Source: Nocardioides sediminis
GTDB lineage: Bacteria > Actinomycetota > Actinomycetes > Propionibacteriales > Nocardioidaceae
DNA length: 64,000 nt
Reading direction: 5' to 3'
Assembly: GCF_003047295.1 (NCBI RefSeq)
Contig: NZ_PZYZ01000002.1
Span: 496,001-560,000, forward strand
The translations under genes were made by a program, and so were the position numbers. Each line of letters starts with the position of its first letter. The first letter of the stretch is position 1. The notes beneath the pieces were generated by a model. That model did no database searches. It was not told the DNA's origin and saw nothing but the letters and a program-made list of their open reading frames with translations. Of this stretch, positions 17,534-27,169 are shown piece after piece.

Positions 17534-18045
17534 GCGCGCTGCGCCGGTGGAGCCGCTCGGCGGTCCTGGCCCGGCTGCTCGTGGTGCTGCTCCCGCTGGT
17601 CGCCGTGGCCGCCGCGGGCCAGCGGCCGGCCACGCCGTTCGTGGTGGTGCTGGCGGCGCTCGCGGTCGCCTGGGCGATCGCGCCGGAGTCGCCCGTCGGC
17701 TGGATCGTGCTCGTGCTCGTCATCGGGTGGTGGGGGGTGCGGGTGGCCGACCCGCTGCAGCCGACGGTCCTGCTGGCCGCGGCGGCGCTGCTGGGCGCCC
17801 ACGTGGCCGCGCTGCTCGCGTCGTACGGTCCCGGGCGGCTCACGATCGACGGACCCCTCGCACTGCTGTGGGTACGCCGTGCGCTGCTCGCGCTCCTCGT
17901 CGCGCCCGTGGCCTGGGCCGCCGCCCTGGGCCTCGAGGGCGCCCCGGACCAGCCCGCGCTGTGGACGGTCGCCCTGGTCACCGTGGCCGGGCTCGTGCTC
18001 GCGGCCGCCCTCGCGCTGCGGCAGGCGGCCGGGGACGAGTCGTGA
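17530..18045 (+). CDS. Multi-pass membrane protein closing the MoxR/DUF58 cluster
   Basis: A 171-residue, highly hydrophobic protein with about five or six membrane helices and very few charged residues. No family is recognised. It starts with a GTG overlapping the DUF58 stop, so it belongs to the same transcription unit. Its role is unknown; it may anchor the MoxR/DUF58 assembly. Confidence 0.8.
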   Translation: MSALRRWSRSAVLARLLVVLLPLVAVAAAGQRPATPFVVVLAALAVAWAIAPESPVGWIVLVLVIGWWGVRVADPLQPTVLLAAAALLGAHVAALLASYGPGRLTIDGPLALLWVRRALLALLVAPVAWAAALGLEGAPDQPALWTVALVTVAGLVLAAALALRQAAGDES

Positions 18046-18121
18046 GCCGACCTGCGACGCGCCTGTCCGGGGCAGGGAGGGCTGCGCGGGTGCGGCCGGC
18101 TGCCGGGTCACAATGGGCCGC

Positions 18122-18790
18122 ATGATGTATCGCGTGCTGCACACGGTCGTGCCGCCGGTGGCCAAGGCCGTGTGGCGACCGACCGTCACCGGGCTCGAGC
18201 ACGTGCCCCGCAGCGGGCCGGTCATCCTGGCCAGCAACCACCTCTCCTTCGTGGACAGCGTCGTGATCCCGGTGGTCGCACCGCGCAAGGTGGTCTTTCT
18301 GGCCAAGTCCGACTACTTCACCGGCACTGGGGTCAAGGGCGCGCTCCAGCGGGCGTGGTTCGAGGGCCTGGGCATGCTGCCCGTCGACCGCGACGACACC
18401 AAGGCCGCGATCGCCAGCCTCGACACCGCCCTCGAGGTGCTCGGCCGCGGAGAGGCGTTCGGGATCTATCCCGAGGGCACCCGGTCGCGCGACGGCCGGC
18501 TCTACCGCGGCCGCACCGGCGTCGCCCACCTCGCGCTGACCGCCGGTTGCCCCGTCGTCCCGGTCGGGCTGACCGGCACCGAGCAGATCCAGCCCGTCGG
18601 GTCGACACTGCCCCGGCTCGCGTCGGTGACCGTCCGCTTCGGACCGCCGATCGCGGTGGCGGGGGAGTACGACGGCGTGCCGCCGGGGCGTGCGCGGCGC
18701 GACCTGACCGACCGGGTCATGGCGGCGATCGGGGAGCTCTCCGGCCAGGAGCAGGCCGGGACCTACAACGAGCGTCCGACCGAGGCGTGA
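18122..18790 (+). CDS. 1-acyl-sn-glycerol-3-phosphate acyltransferase (PlsC-like)
   Basis: A 222-residue acyltransferase with the catalytic motif NHLSFVD, a substrate motif FGIYPEGTRS and a conserved VVPVGLTGT stretch, giving lysophosphatidic-acid-acyltransferase-type activity in phospholipid synthesis. Starts at 18113, 18122 and 18125 are in frame. CACAAT at 18109-18114 would be a -10 element 7 bp before 18122, favouring a leaderless start there. The acyl-acceptor is inferred. Confidence 0.87.
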   Translation: MMYRVLHTVVPPVAKAVWRPTVTGLEHVPRSGPVILASNHLSFVDSVVIPVVAPRKVVFLAKSDYFTGTGVKGALQRAWFEGLGMLPVDRDDTKAAIASLDTALEVLGRGEAFGIYPEGTRSRDGRLYRGRTGVAHLALTAGCPVVPVGLTGTEQIQPVGSTLPRLASVTVRFGPPIAVAGEYDGVPPGRARRDLTDRVMAAIGELSGQEQAGTYNERPTEA

Positions 18791-18836
18791 GCCCGGTCGC
18801 GGCGCCGCTGTCGGTGCGGTCTGGTTGGGTCGTCCC

Positions 18837-21800
18837 GTGACCATCCAGGAGCAGGGCCGCCCCTCGGGCCGGCAGCCGGGCCAGCAGCTTCCGCGCCCGG
18901 CCTACCGGCTCGTGCGTGAGCGTCCCGGGCAGGTGTCCGGGCCGGTCCTCGACGCCCACCAGCAGCGCGTGGTGGACCACCCCGGCGGCCCGGTGCTCGT
19001 GCTCGCCGGACCCGGCACCGGCAAGACGACGACCCTGGTCGAGGCGATCGTCGACCGCATCGAGCGGCGGGGTGCGAGCCCCGACGAGGTGCTGGCGCTG
19101 ACGTTCTCGCGCAAGGCGGCCGAGCAGCTGCGCGACCGGGTCACCGCCCGGCTCGGCCGGACGAGCACGACGACCCTCAGCTCGACCTTCCACTCCTTCG
19201 CCTACGGCCTGGTCCGCACCTACACGCCCGCCGGGGTCTACGACGGCCCCCTGCGGCTGCTGTCGGCGCCCGAGGCCGACGTGGTGATGCGCGAGCTGCT
19301 GACCGACCACCCCGAGTCGGTGACCTGGCCCGACTCCCTGGCCCGAGCGGTCGGCACCCGCGGGTTCGCCCGCGAGGTGCAGGCGGTGCTGGGCCGGGCC
19401 CGCGACAACGGGCTCGACGACCGCGCCCTGGTCGAGCTCGGTCGGGCCGAGGGCGCCCCCGAGCTCGTCGCCGCCGGCCTCTTCATGGGGCAGTACCTCG
19501 ACAACCTCGACGCCCAGAGCGCCATCGACTACTCCGACCTCATCCGGCGCGCCACCGCCCTGGCCCGCGAGCACCGCGACGAGCTGCGTGCCCGCTTCTC
19601 GCACGTCTTCGTGGATGAATACCAGGACACCGACCCCGGACAGGTCGCGCTGCTCCACGAGCTCGCGGGCGACGGGCGCAACCTCACGGTGGTCGGCGAC
19701 CCGCACCAGTCCATCTACGGGTTCCGCGGCGCCGAGGTGCGCGGCATCCTCGAGTTCCCCACGACGTTCCCCGCCCGGGACGGCTCGCCCGCCGAGGTGG
19801 TGGCGCTGCGCACCACGCGCCGGTTCGGGCCGCGGCTGCTGCTGGCCGCCCAGCGCGTCGCCGGCGGGATCGCCCTGCCCGGCACCATCCCGGAGGCCGC
19901 CCGGGACGACTTCGCCGCCCCGGTGGCCGAGCCGGGACCGCACGGCCCCGGCCGGGTCGAGGTGCTCACCTTCGACACCGAGCGGGCCGAGGCCGAGCAC
20001 CTGGCCGACCTGCTGCGGCGCGCCCACCTCGAGGACGGCATCCCGTGGGACGACATGGCCGTCCTCGTCCGCTCGGGTCGCACCTCGATCCCCGGTCTGC
20101 GGCGCTCGCTGGGGGCCGCCGGCGTGCCCGTCGAGGTCGCGGGTGACGACGTGCCCCTGGTCCGCGACCCCGCGGCGCTGCCGCTGCTGGACGCGCTGCG
20201 CGCCATCCTCAACCTCGACAACGACGATCCCACGCACGTGGACTTCCTCGACCCGGGTCGTGTCGAGGCCATGCTGCTGGGTCCGCTCGCCGGGCTGGAC
20301 GCCGGTCAGCTGCGGCGACTCGGCCGGCTGCTGCGGGCCCGGGAGAAGGCAGTCGCCAAGGTGGAGGAGCGGGCCCCGCGCCGCTCGCGCGACCTCCTCC
20401 GGCAGGTGCTCGTCGACCCCGACTTCCTCGTGGGCCTCGACGGCCCCGAGGTCGAGCGGGCGCGAGCCTTCGTGTCCCTGCTGTGGCGCGGGCGCGCGGC
20501 GTCGGCCGACGGGGACACGGCCGAGGAGGTGCTGTGGCTGCTGTGGTCCGGGACGTCCTGGCCCGACCGGCTGCGTCGCGGCGTCGAGCTCGGCGGCGCC
20601 GCCGCCCGACGTGCCCACCGCGACCTCGACGCGGTCGTCGCCCTCTTCGAGGCCGCGGCCCGGGCCGAGGAGCGCAAGGACCACCTGGGCATCGCCAACT
20701 TCCTCGCCACGCTGGTCGCCCAGCAGATCCCCGGCGACACGCTCGCCGAGCGCGGGGTCCGCGGCGCCTCGGTGCGCCTGCTGACCGCCCACCGCGCCAA
20801 GGGCCTGGAGTGGCGGCTCGTGGTGGTGGCCCACGTGCAGCAGGACGTCTGGCCCGACCTGCGCCGACGCAGCACGCTGCTCCAGGCCGACCGCATCCGC
20901 GCCGACGGGCTGGTGCCCCCGGTCAGCTCGCGCGAGCTGCTCACCGAGGAGCGGCGGCTGTTCTACGTCGCCTGCACCCGGGCGCGGCAGCGGCTGGTCG
21001 TCACCGCGGTGGCGTCGGCCGACGACGAGGGCGAGCAGCCCTCCCGCTTCCTGGGGGAGCTGCAGATCCAGCCCGTCCACCACAGCGGACGGCCGCGCCG
21101 GCCGTTGTCGATGGCCGGGCTGGTGAGCGACCTGCGCCAGCACCTGGCCGACCCCGAGACCCCGCCTGCCCTGCGGGAGGCGGCCGCCCGACGTCTCAAG
21201 GCCCTGGCGCTCGAGTCGGTCGGTGGCCGACCGGTCGTGCCGCAGGCCGACCCGGCGACGTGGTGGGGGACCCGGGCCGCCAGCCTCTCCGCCCGGCCCG
21301 TCCGCCCGGCCGACGAGCCGGTGCCGCTCTCGGCCAGCACCCTGACCGGACTGATGGCCTGCCCCACCCAGCACTTCCTCTCCCGGGAGGCCGGCGGCGT
21401 CTCGCGCTCGCACCAGTCGGCCAACCTCGGGCAGATCGTGCACGCCCTCGCCGAGCGGGTCGGCACCGGCGACCTCGAGGCGGGCCCCGAGGACGTCGAC
21501 CTGCTCATGGCCCACGTCGACGCGGTGTGGCAACGGCTGGAGTTCCGGACCCCGTGGGCAGCGGCCCGCGAGCACGGTCGCGTCCGGGCGGCCCTGGCGC
21601 GCTTCCTGGCCTGGCACCACTCCAACCCGCGCAGGCTCGTCGGCACCGAGGCCAAGTTCTCCACCGTCGTCGAGCTCGCCGACGGCGAGCAGGTGCGCCT
21701 CGGCGGCTACGTCGACCGGCTCGAGGTCGACCACGAGGGCCGGGTGGTGGTCGTCGACCTCAAGACCGGGCGCGGCAAGCCGTCGGGCAAGGCGGTCCAG

Positions 21801-22118
21801 GTCGACCCCCAGCTCGCGCTCTACCAGCTCGCCGTCGACCACGGGGCGGTCGACGCGACGGTTCCCGAGGCGGTGTCGGGCGGTGCCTACCTCGTGCAGC
21901 TCGGCGCGCTCGACGACAGTCCCTCGGCGGTCGAGCAGCGCCAGGACCCGCACCCCGACGACTCGCCCGAACGGGCCGCCCTGCACGCCTCCCTGTCCAC
22001 CGCCGCCGGCTACCTGCGCCGTGAGGAGTTCCCCGCCATCCCCGGAGACCACTGCAAGGACTGCCCCTACGTCTCGCTCTGCCCCGCCCGGGGTGCCGGA
22101 TCGGTGGTGACCCAGTGA
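18837..22118 (+). CDS. adnA: AdnA-like helicase-nuclease with Fe-S cysteines
   Basis: A 1093-residue UvrD/PcrA-type helicase fused to a RecB-like nuclease. Walker A GPGTGKTTT is near residue 60; DEYQDTDPGQ and TAHRAKGLEW follow. The C-terminal nuclease has VVVVDLKTG (catalytic Asp and Lys) and YQLAV. Cysteines in MACPTQHF and CKDCPYVSLC match the four-Cys Fe-S staple of AddB-type nucleases. With the next gene it forms the AdnAB heterodimer that resects double-strand breaks in actinobacteria. The assignment as the A subunit rests on gene order (adnA first in mycobacteria). GTG at 18837 is chosen. Confidence 0.88.
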   Translation: MTIQEQGRPSGRQPGQQLPRPAYRLVRERPGQVSGPVLDAHQQRVVDHPGGPVLVLAGPGTGKTTTLVEAIVDRIERRGASPDEVLALTFSRKAAEQLRDRVTARLGRTSTTTLSSTFHSFAYGLVRTYTPAGVYDGPLRLLSAPEADVVMRELLTDHPESVTWPDSLARAVGTRGFAREVQAVLGRARDNGLDDRALVELGRAEGAPELVAAGLFMGQYLDNLDAQSAIDYSDLIRRATALAREHRDELRARFSHVFVDEYQDTDPGQVALLHELAGDGRNLTVVGDPHQSIYGFRGAEVRGILEFPTTFPARDGSPAEVVALRTTRRFGPRLLLAAQRVAGGIALPGTIPEAARDDFAAPVAEPGPHGPGRVEVLTFDTERAEAEHLADLLRRAHLEDGIPWDDMAVLVRSGRTSIPGLRRSLGAAGVPVEVAGDDVPLVRDPAALPLLDALRAILNLDNDDPTHVDFLDPGRVEAMLLGPLAGLDAGQLRRLGRLLRAREKAVAKVEERAPRRSRDLLRQVLVDPDFLVGLDGPEVERARAFVSLLWRGRAASADGDTAEEVLWLLWSGTSWPDRLRRGVELGGAAARRAHRDLDAVVALFEAAARAEERKDHLGIANFLATLVAQQIPGDTLAERGVRGASVRLLTAHRAKGLEWRLVVVAHVQQDVWPDLRRRSTLLQADRIRADGLVPPVSSRELLTEERRLFYVACTRARQRLVVTAVASADDEGEQPSRFLGELQIQPVHHSGRPRRPLSMAGLVSDLRQHLADPETPPALREAAARRLKALALESVGGRPVVPQADPATWWGTRAASLSARPVRPADEPVPLSASTLTGLMACPTQHFLSREAGGVSRSHQSANLGQIVHALAERVGTGDLEAGPEDVDLLMAHVDAVWQRLEFRTPWAAAREHGRVRAALARFLAWHHSNPRRLVGTEAKFSTVVELADGEQVRLGGYVDRLEVDHEGRVVVVDLKTGRGKPSGKAVQVDPQLALYQLAVDHGAVDATVPEAVSGGAYLVQLGALDDSPSAVEQRQDPHPDDSPERAALHASLSTAAGYLRREEFPAIPGDHCKDCPYVSLCPARGAGSVVTQ

Positions 22119-25100
22119 CGACGCTGACCGACCCGGCCACCCCGGCCACCCGGCCCGAGCCGCTGCGCATCGACACCCCCGAGGACCTCCGCAGGGTGAT
22201 GCAGGCGCCGTTCGCGCCGAGTCCCCAGCAGTGGGCCGCCATCACCGCTCCGCTGTCGCCCGCCGTCGTCATCGCGGGCGCGGGGTCGGGCAAGACGACG
22301 CTGATGGCCGCGCGGGTGGTCTACCTCGTGGTCACGGGGCAGGTGCGACCCGACCAGGTCCTCGGCCTCACCTTCACCACCAAGGCGGCCGGCGAGCTGC
22401 GGACCCGGATCCGCGCCGCGCTCGTGACCGCCGGGGTCCTCGACACCGCCCCGCGCGAGGACGGGGAGGACGTCCTCGAGCCCACGGTGGCCACCTACAA
22501 CGCCTACGCCGCCAACCTGCTCACCGAGCACGGGCTCCGCATCGGCCACGAGCCCGACACCCGGGTCGTCACCGACGCCGCCCGCTACCAGCTCGGCGCC
22601 CGGGTCGTCGACCGTCACACCGGCGTGGTCCAGCACCTCACCGACCACCCCGAGACCGCCATCCAGAACCTCCTGGCCCTCGACTCCACGCTGAGCGAGC
22701 ACCTCCGGTCGCCCGACGAGGTGCGTGCGTTCGACGCCCGCGAGCGGCCGGGGTTCCTGGCCGCGCGGCTCGAGGAGGAGCAGGGCAAGCACCGCGCGAC
22801 CTACCTCGGCGAGATCGACAAGGCCCTCTCCGCCATCGACCGGCGGGCCGAGCTGCTCGAGCTCGTCGAGGGCTACCGCCGCCTCAAGGCCGACCTGGGC
22901 CTCATGGACTTCTCCGACCAGATCGCCCTGGGGGCCCGGCTGGCCGACGAGCAGCCCGACGTCGGGGCCGCCGAGCGCGACAAGTTCCGGGTGGTCCTGC
23001 TGGACGAGTACCAGGACACCTCGGTCGCGCAGGCCCTGATGCTGTCGCGGCTCTTCTCCGGCCCCGACGAGGCCTCCGGGCTGGGGCACGCGGTCACCGC
23101 CGTCGGCGACCCCAACCAGGCGATCTACGGCTGGCGCGGTGCCTCGGTGTCCAACATCCTCAACTTCGCCGACACCTTTCCCGCGGCCCGGGGCGAGGTG
23201 CCGGTGCTGCCGCTGACGGTCAACCGGCGCTCGGACGCCCGCATCCTCGAGCTCGCCAACGTGCTGGCCCGACCGCTGTACGACGCGTTCCCGCAGGTCT
23301 CGCCGCTCGTCGCCCAGGACGGCGCTGCGCCCGGCCTGGTGCAGGTCCAGGTGTTCGAGACCCACCGCGAGGAGCTGGCGGCACTCGTCGAGCGGGTCCG
23401 GGCCGCCCACGAGACCACTGGCGACTGGTCGCGCCTCGGCGTGCTCACCCGCGACAACGCCCACGCCGAAGAGGTCTTCGACGCCCTCACCAGCGCCGAC
23501 GTCCCGGTCGAGATAGTGGGGCTCTCCGGGCTGCTGCGCCTGCCCGAGGTGGCCGAGATCGTGGCCACGCTGCACCTGATGCACGACGTCACGGCCAACG
23601 CGTCCCTGCTCACCCTGCTGACCGGACCCCGCTGGGCCGTCGGGCCCCGCGACCTGACCCTCCTCGCCCAGCGCGCGGCCGAGCTCGCCGGAGGCCGCGG
23701 CCGCGGTCCGGACGCCTCCGACGTCGCCGAGCAGCTGCTCGAGATCGCCGACGGCATCGACCCCGCCGAGGTCCCGGCCCTCGGGGACGCCCTCGAGGAC
23801 CCCGGCACCGAGCTGCCCTACTCGGACGAGGCGCGCGAGAGGTTCGCCCTGCTGGCCGCCGAGCTGCGGATGCTCCGCACCCACGTCGCCGAGCCGCTCC
23901 TGGACGTCGTACGCCGCGTCATCGACACCTCCGGCGTCGACATCGAGCTCGCCTCCGCCGTCGGCCCGGCCGCCGTGGCGCGGCGAGACAACCTCGACCT
24001 CTTCGTCAAGGCGGTCGCGGAGTTCCAGGCCGTCGACGGCGACGTCAGCCTGCCGGCGCTGCTCGCCTACCTGACCGCGGAGGACGACCAGGGCAACGGC
24101 CTCGACGCGGCGACCCCCACGGAGGCCGACTCGGTCAAGCTGCTCACGGTGCACCGCTCCAAGGGACTGGAGTGGCACTCGGTGTTCCTCGTCGGGGTGG
24201 GGGAGACCCGGTTCCCCTCCCAGCGGGGCCGCACGCTGTGGACCTCGTCGCCGTCGGTGATGCCGGCGCCGCTGCGCGGCGATGCGCGGGACCTGCCGCA
24301 GCTGCAGGGCTACGACAAGGCCGCCCTCGACGCCTACCGCGCCGCCTCCAAGCAGCACGAGGCCGTCGAGGAGCTCCGGCTCGGCTACGTCGCCTTCACC
24401 CGCGCCGAGCACGAGATGTGGGTGACGTCCTTCCTGTGGAACACCCGCAAGACACCGTTCGGGCCCTCGCCCTTCCAGCAGACGATGCGCGAGGTCGTGC
24501 AGGGGTGGGGCGAGGAGGTCGCCGGGTGGCTCGACAAGCCCGCCAAGGGGGCCGCCCACCCCTACGCCGACGACGACCCGTCCCGTCCCTGGCCCGTGAC
24601 GGGCATCGGCCGCGAGGCGCGGCTGCGCCTCGACGCGGCCGCCGCCGTCCGCGCCGCAGAGGTCGACGGTCCCGACGAGGGCCTCGACCTCGTGACCGCC
24701 GGCCAGGTCGCCGAGTGGGACGCCGCCATCGAGCGGCTCCTGGCTGAGGCGCGGGCCGACCGGGCAGGACAGGTCCGCGTCGAGCTGCCGTCGAGCCTGT
24801 CCGCCACGGCCATGAGCCGGCTGCGGGACGACCCCGAGCAGTTCGCCCGCGAGCTGGCCCGGCCGATGCCGCGCAAGCCCTCCTCGGCCGCGCGGTTCGG
24901 CACCCGCTTCCACGCGTGGGTCGAGTCGCGCTTCGGCCAGCCGGAGCTCATCCCCTACGACGAGCTCGAGGGCCGGGCCGACGCCGGCATCGACGACGAG
25001 AGCGACCTCGCCGAGCTGGTGCGGCAGTTCGAGGCCGGGCCCTACGCGGAGCGCGTGCCGCACGCCGTGGAGGCGCCGTTCGCCCTGGTGCTGGCCGGGC

Positions 25101-25363
25101 AGGTGGTCCGCGGCCGCATCGACGCCGTCTACGCGGAGGACACCGGGCGGGGCCCCGGCTACGTGGTCGTCGACTGGAAGACCAACAAGGCGGCGACCGC
25201 CGACCCGCTCCAGCTCGCGATCTACCGCCTGGCATGGGCCGAGCTGACCGGCATCCCGCTCGAGAGGGTGCGGGCGGTGTTCCACTACGTGCGGTCCGGC
25301 CGCACCGTCGAGCCCGAGGACCTCCCCGGACGCGAGGAGCTGGAGCGGATCGTCAGCGGCTGA
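22115..25363 (+). CDS. adnB: AdnB-like helicase-nuclease
   Basis: A 1082-residue partner of the preceding gene. SF1 helicase motifs are intact: GAGSGKTTL, LDEYQDTSVAQ, GDPNQAIYGWRG and VHRSKGLEWHS. A C-terminal RecB-type nuclease has GRIDAVY, VVVDWKTNKA and LQLAIYRLAW. Unlike the A subunit it lacks the clustered cysteines. In AdnAB the B subunit is the main DNA motor. Its GTG start overlaps the adnA stop by 4 bp, so equimolar synthesis is likely. Confidence 0.9.
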   Translation: MTTLTDPATPATRPEPLRIDTPEDLRRVMQAPFAPSPQQWAAITAPLSPAVVIAGAGSGKTTLMAARVVYLVVTGQVRPDQVLGLTFTTKAAGELRTRIRAALVTAGVLDTAPREDGEDVLEPTVATYNAYAANLLTEHGLRIGHEPDTRVVTDAARYQLGARVVDRHTGVVQHLTDHPETAIQNLLALDSTLSEHLRSPDEVRAFDARERPGFLAARLEEEQGKHRATYLGEIDKALSAIDRRAELLELVEGYRRLKADLGLMDFSDQIALGARLADEQPDVGAAERDKFRVVLLDEYQDTSVAQALMLSRLFSGPDEASGLGHAVTAVGDPNQAIYGWRGASVSNILNFADTFPAARGEVPVLPLTVNRRSDARILELANVLARPLYDAFPQVSPLVAQDGAAPGLVQVQVFETHREELAALVERVRAAHETTGDWSRLGVLTRDNAHAEEVFDALTSADVPVEIVGLSGLLRLPEVAEIVATLHLMHDVTANASLLTLLTGPRWAVGPRDLTLLAQRAAELAGGRGRGPDASDVAEQLLEIADGIDPAEVPALGDALEDPGTELPYSDEARERFALLAAELRMLRTHVAEPLLDVVRRVIDTSGVDIELASAVGPAAVARRDNLDLFVKAVAEFQAVDGDVSLPALLAYLTAEDDQGNGLDAATPTEADSVKLLTVHRSKGLEWHSVFLVGVGETRFPSQRGRTLWTSSPSVMPAPLRGDARDLPQLQGYDKAALDAYRAASKQHEAVEELRLGYVAFTRAEHEMWVTSFLWNTRKTPFGPSPFQQTMREVVQGWGEEVAGWLDKPAKGAAHPYADDDPSRPWPVTGIGREARLRLDAAAAVRAAEVDGPDEGLDLVTAGQVAEWDAAIERLLAEARADRAGQVRVELPSSLSATAMSRLRDDPEQFARELARPMPRKPSSAARFGTRFHAWVESRFGQPELIPYDELEGRADAGIDDESDLAELVRQFEAGPYAERVPHAVEAPFALVLAGQVVRGRIDAVYAEDTGRGPGYVVVDWKTNKAATADPLQLAIYRLAWAELTGIPLERVRAVFHYVRSGRTVEPEDLPGREELERIVSG

Positions 25364-25481
25364 GCGTGGGCCGTCGGACCTCGGGGGCCGGGCCGCGTCA
25401 CATCTCGTCCTGTTGGGTCGTCATCGCAGGGGACGGCCCGCCGCCGGGGCGAGGGCCGCCCGGACACGCGAGGATGGGTCG
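25364..25481. other. Short intergenic region before the ECF sigma gene
   Basis: It is 118 bp long and GC-rich. No hairpin with a strong stem was found. GAGGAT at 25470-25475 is a weak -10-like element 6 bp before the sigma factor ATG. Confidence 0.4.
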
Positions 25482-26381
25482 ATGACCGACGAGGTGCTGG
25501 CGAGCCGGTTCGAGAGGGCGCGACCTCGGCTGCAGGCGGTCGCGCTGCGCATGCTGGGCAGCCACGCGGCCGCCGAGGACGCCGTCCAGGAGGCCTGGCT
25601 ACGCCTGCACCGCAGCCGGACCGACGACATCGACAACCTCGAGGGCTGGCTCACCACCGTGGTCTCGCGGATCTGTCTCGACGCGCTCAAGTCCGGCGCC
25701 GCCCGGCGTGAGCGGGTCGTCGACGAGCTGCCCGAGCCGGTCGCCGCAGGGGAGTCCCGCGACGAGCTCGTCCGCGACCCCGCCGAGGCCGCGGCCACCG
25801 CCGACGCCGTGGGTGCCGCCCTGCTCGTCGTCCTCGACCAGCTCGGACCGACCGAGCGGCTCGCGTTCGTGCTGCACGACCTGTTCGGCGTGCCGTTCGA
25901 CGAGGTGGCGCCGATCGTCGACACCAGCCCGGCCAACGCGCGCCAGCTGGCCTCGCGCGCTCGGCGCAAGGTGCGCGGCGGCGAGTCCGAACCCGACCGA
26001 CGGAGGCAGCACGAGGTCGTCGATGCCTTCCTGGAGGCGGCCCGGGAGGGGCGGTTCGAGCGGCTGCTGACCTTGCTCGACCCCGACATCGAGCTGCGCG
26101 CCGACGCGTTCTCCGTGCAGGCCGCCGCCACCCGTGCCCACCTCGGCGCCCCGGCACTCGCACCCGTGCTGCGCGGCCGCAACGCCGTGGCCCAGGTCTT
26201 CAGCGGCCGGGCGGCCGCGGCCCGGCCGGCGTTCGTCGACGGCGTGCCCGCCGCCGTGTGGGCGCCGGGCGGCACCACCCGTTCGGCCTGGGTGCTCACC
26301 GTCGTCGACGGCGTCATCACCCGCATCGAGATGCTCGGTGACCCCGCCACCCTGGCCGACCTGGACGTCGAGCTGCTCTGA
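25482..26381 (+). CDS. ECF sigma factor with SnoaL-like C-terminal domain (ECF41/SigJ type)
   Basis: A 299-residue sigma factor. Region 2 spans residues 1-75 (MLGSHAAAEDAVQEAWLRL, then VSRICLDALKS), followed by an ELPEP linker. Region 4 follows near 110-170, with FVLHDLFGVPFDEVAPIV. The C-terminus is a SnoaL-like extension of about 130 residues with FVDGVPAAVW. In ECF41 proteins that extension acts as a built-in regulator in place of an anti-sigma factor. ECF41 genes usually neighbour an oxidoreductase or carboxymuconolactone-decarboxylase gene; none is adjacent here. Confidence 0.87.
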   Translation: MTDEVLASRFERARPRLQAVALRMLGSHAAAEDAVQEAWLRLHRSRTDDIDNLEGWLTTVVSRICLDALKSGAARRERVVDELPEPVAAGESRDELVRDPAEAAATADAVGAALLVVLDQLGPTERLAFVLHDLFGVPFDEVAPIVDTSPANARQLASRARRKVRGGESEPDRRRQHEVVDAFLEAAREGRFERLLTLLDPDIELRADAFSVQAAATRAHLGAPALAPVLRGRNAVAQVFSGRAAAARPAFVDGVPAAVWAPGGTTRSAWVLTVVDGVITRIEMLGDPATLADLDVELL

Positions 26382-26416
26382 CCTCGGTCCGTCGGGTCGG
26401 ACCCGGCGCGGGGCGT

Positions 26417-27127
26417 TCAGCTCTCCAGCGCCGCCGTGAGCGCGATGTCGACCATCGCGTCGAAGGTCTGCTCGCGCTCCTGGGCGCTCGTGTGCTCGCC
26501 GGTGACGAGGTGGTCGGAGACGGTGCACACGGCCAGGGCCGTACGACGGTGGGCGGCGGCCAGCGTGTACAGCGCGCTCGCCTCCATCTCGATGGCGAGC
26601 GCGCCGTGCTCGACCATGGGCGCCATCAGCTCGGAGCGGGGCGAGTAGAACGAGTCGCCGGAGAAGACGAGCCCCACGTGCGTGGTGGTGCCCGTCATCG
26701 TCGACGCCGCGTCGTACGCCCGTCGGAGCAGGTGGAAGTCGGCGACCGGCGCGTAGTCGAAGCCGTGGAAGCGGTGGGTGTTCATCGAGGAGTCGGTGCA
26801 GGCGCCGCTGGCGATGACGACGTCCCGGATCGCGACGTCCTCGGTGAGCCCGCCGCAGGAGCCGACCCGGACGATCGACTGCACGTCGTACTCGCGGAAC
26901 AGCTCGGTGGCGTAGATCGCCAGCGACGGCTGTCCCATCCCCGACCCCTGCACGGACACCCGGTGCCCGCGCCACGTGCCGGTGAAGCCGTACATGCCCC
27001 GCACCTCGGAGTAGCACTGCGCGTCATCGAGGAACTTCTCGGCGATCCAGGCCGCTCGCAGCGGGTCGCCGGGCATCAGGACGACGGGGGCGACCTCGCC
27101 GGGGCGGGCGCCGATGTGGGTGCTCAT
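26417..27127 (-). CDS. deoD: Purine-nucleoside phosphorylase
   Basis: A 236-residue PNP of the hexameric DeoD type. Visible signatures are LMPGDPLRA, SGMGQPSLAIY, RVGSCGG, GDSFYSP, IEMEASALY and the catalytic Asp in TVSDHLVTG. It cleaves purine nucleosides with phosphate to give base and (deoxy)ribose-1-phosphate. It is transcribed opposite to the sigma factor gene (convergent) and divergent from nudC, with 42 bp between the two starts. Confidence 0.93.
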   Translation of the reverse strand: MSTHIGARPGEVAPVVLMPGDPLRAAWIAEKFLDDAQCYSEVRGMYGFTGTWRGHRVSVQGSGMGQPSLAIYATELFREYDVQSIVRVGSCGGLTEDVAIRDVVIASGACTDSSMNTHRFHGFDYAPVADFHLLRRAYDAASTMTGTTTHVGLVFSGDSFYSPRSELMAPMVEHGALAIEMEASALYTLAAAHRRTALAVCTVSDHLVTGEHTSAQEREQTFDAMVDIALTAALES

Positions 27128-27169
27128 GGCGTGACCCTAGGCGACGGTGCGGCCAGTAGCGTGGCGTCC

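Noticed and set aside
18717..22052. Minus-strand frame of 1111 codons opposite adnA
   Set aside because: Antisense of a helicase gene; compositionally biased with no motifs.
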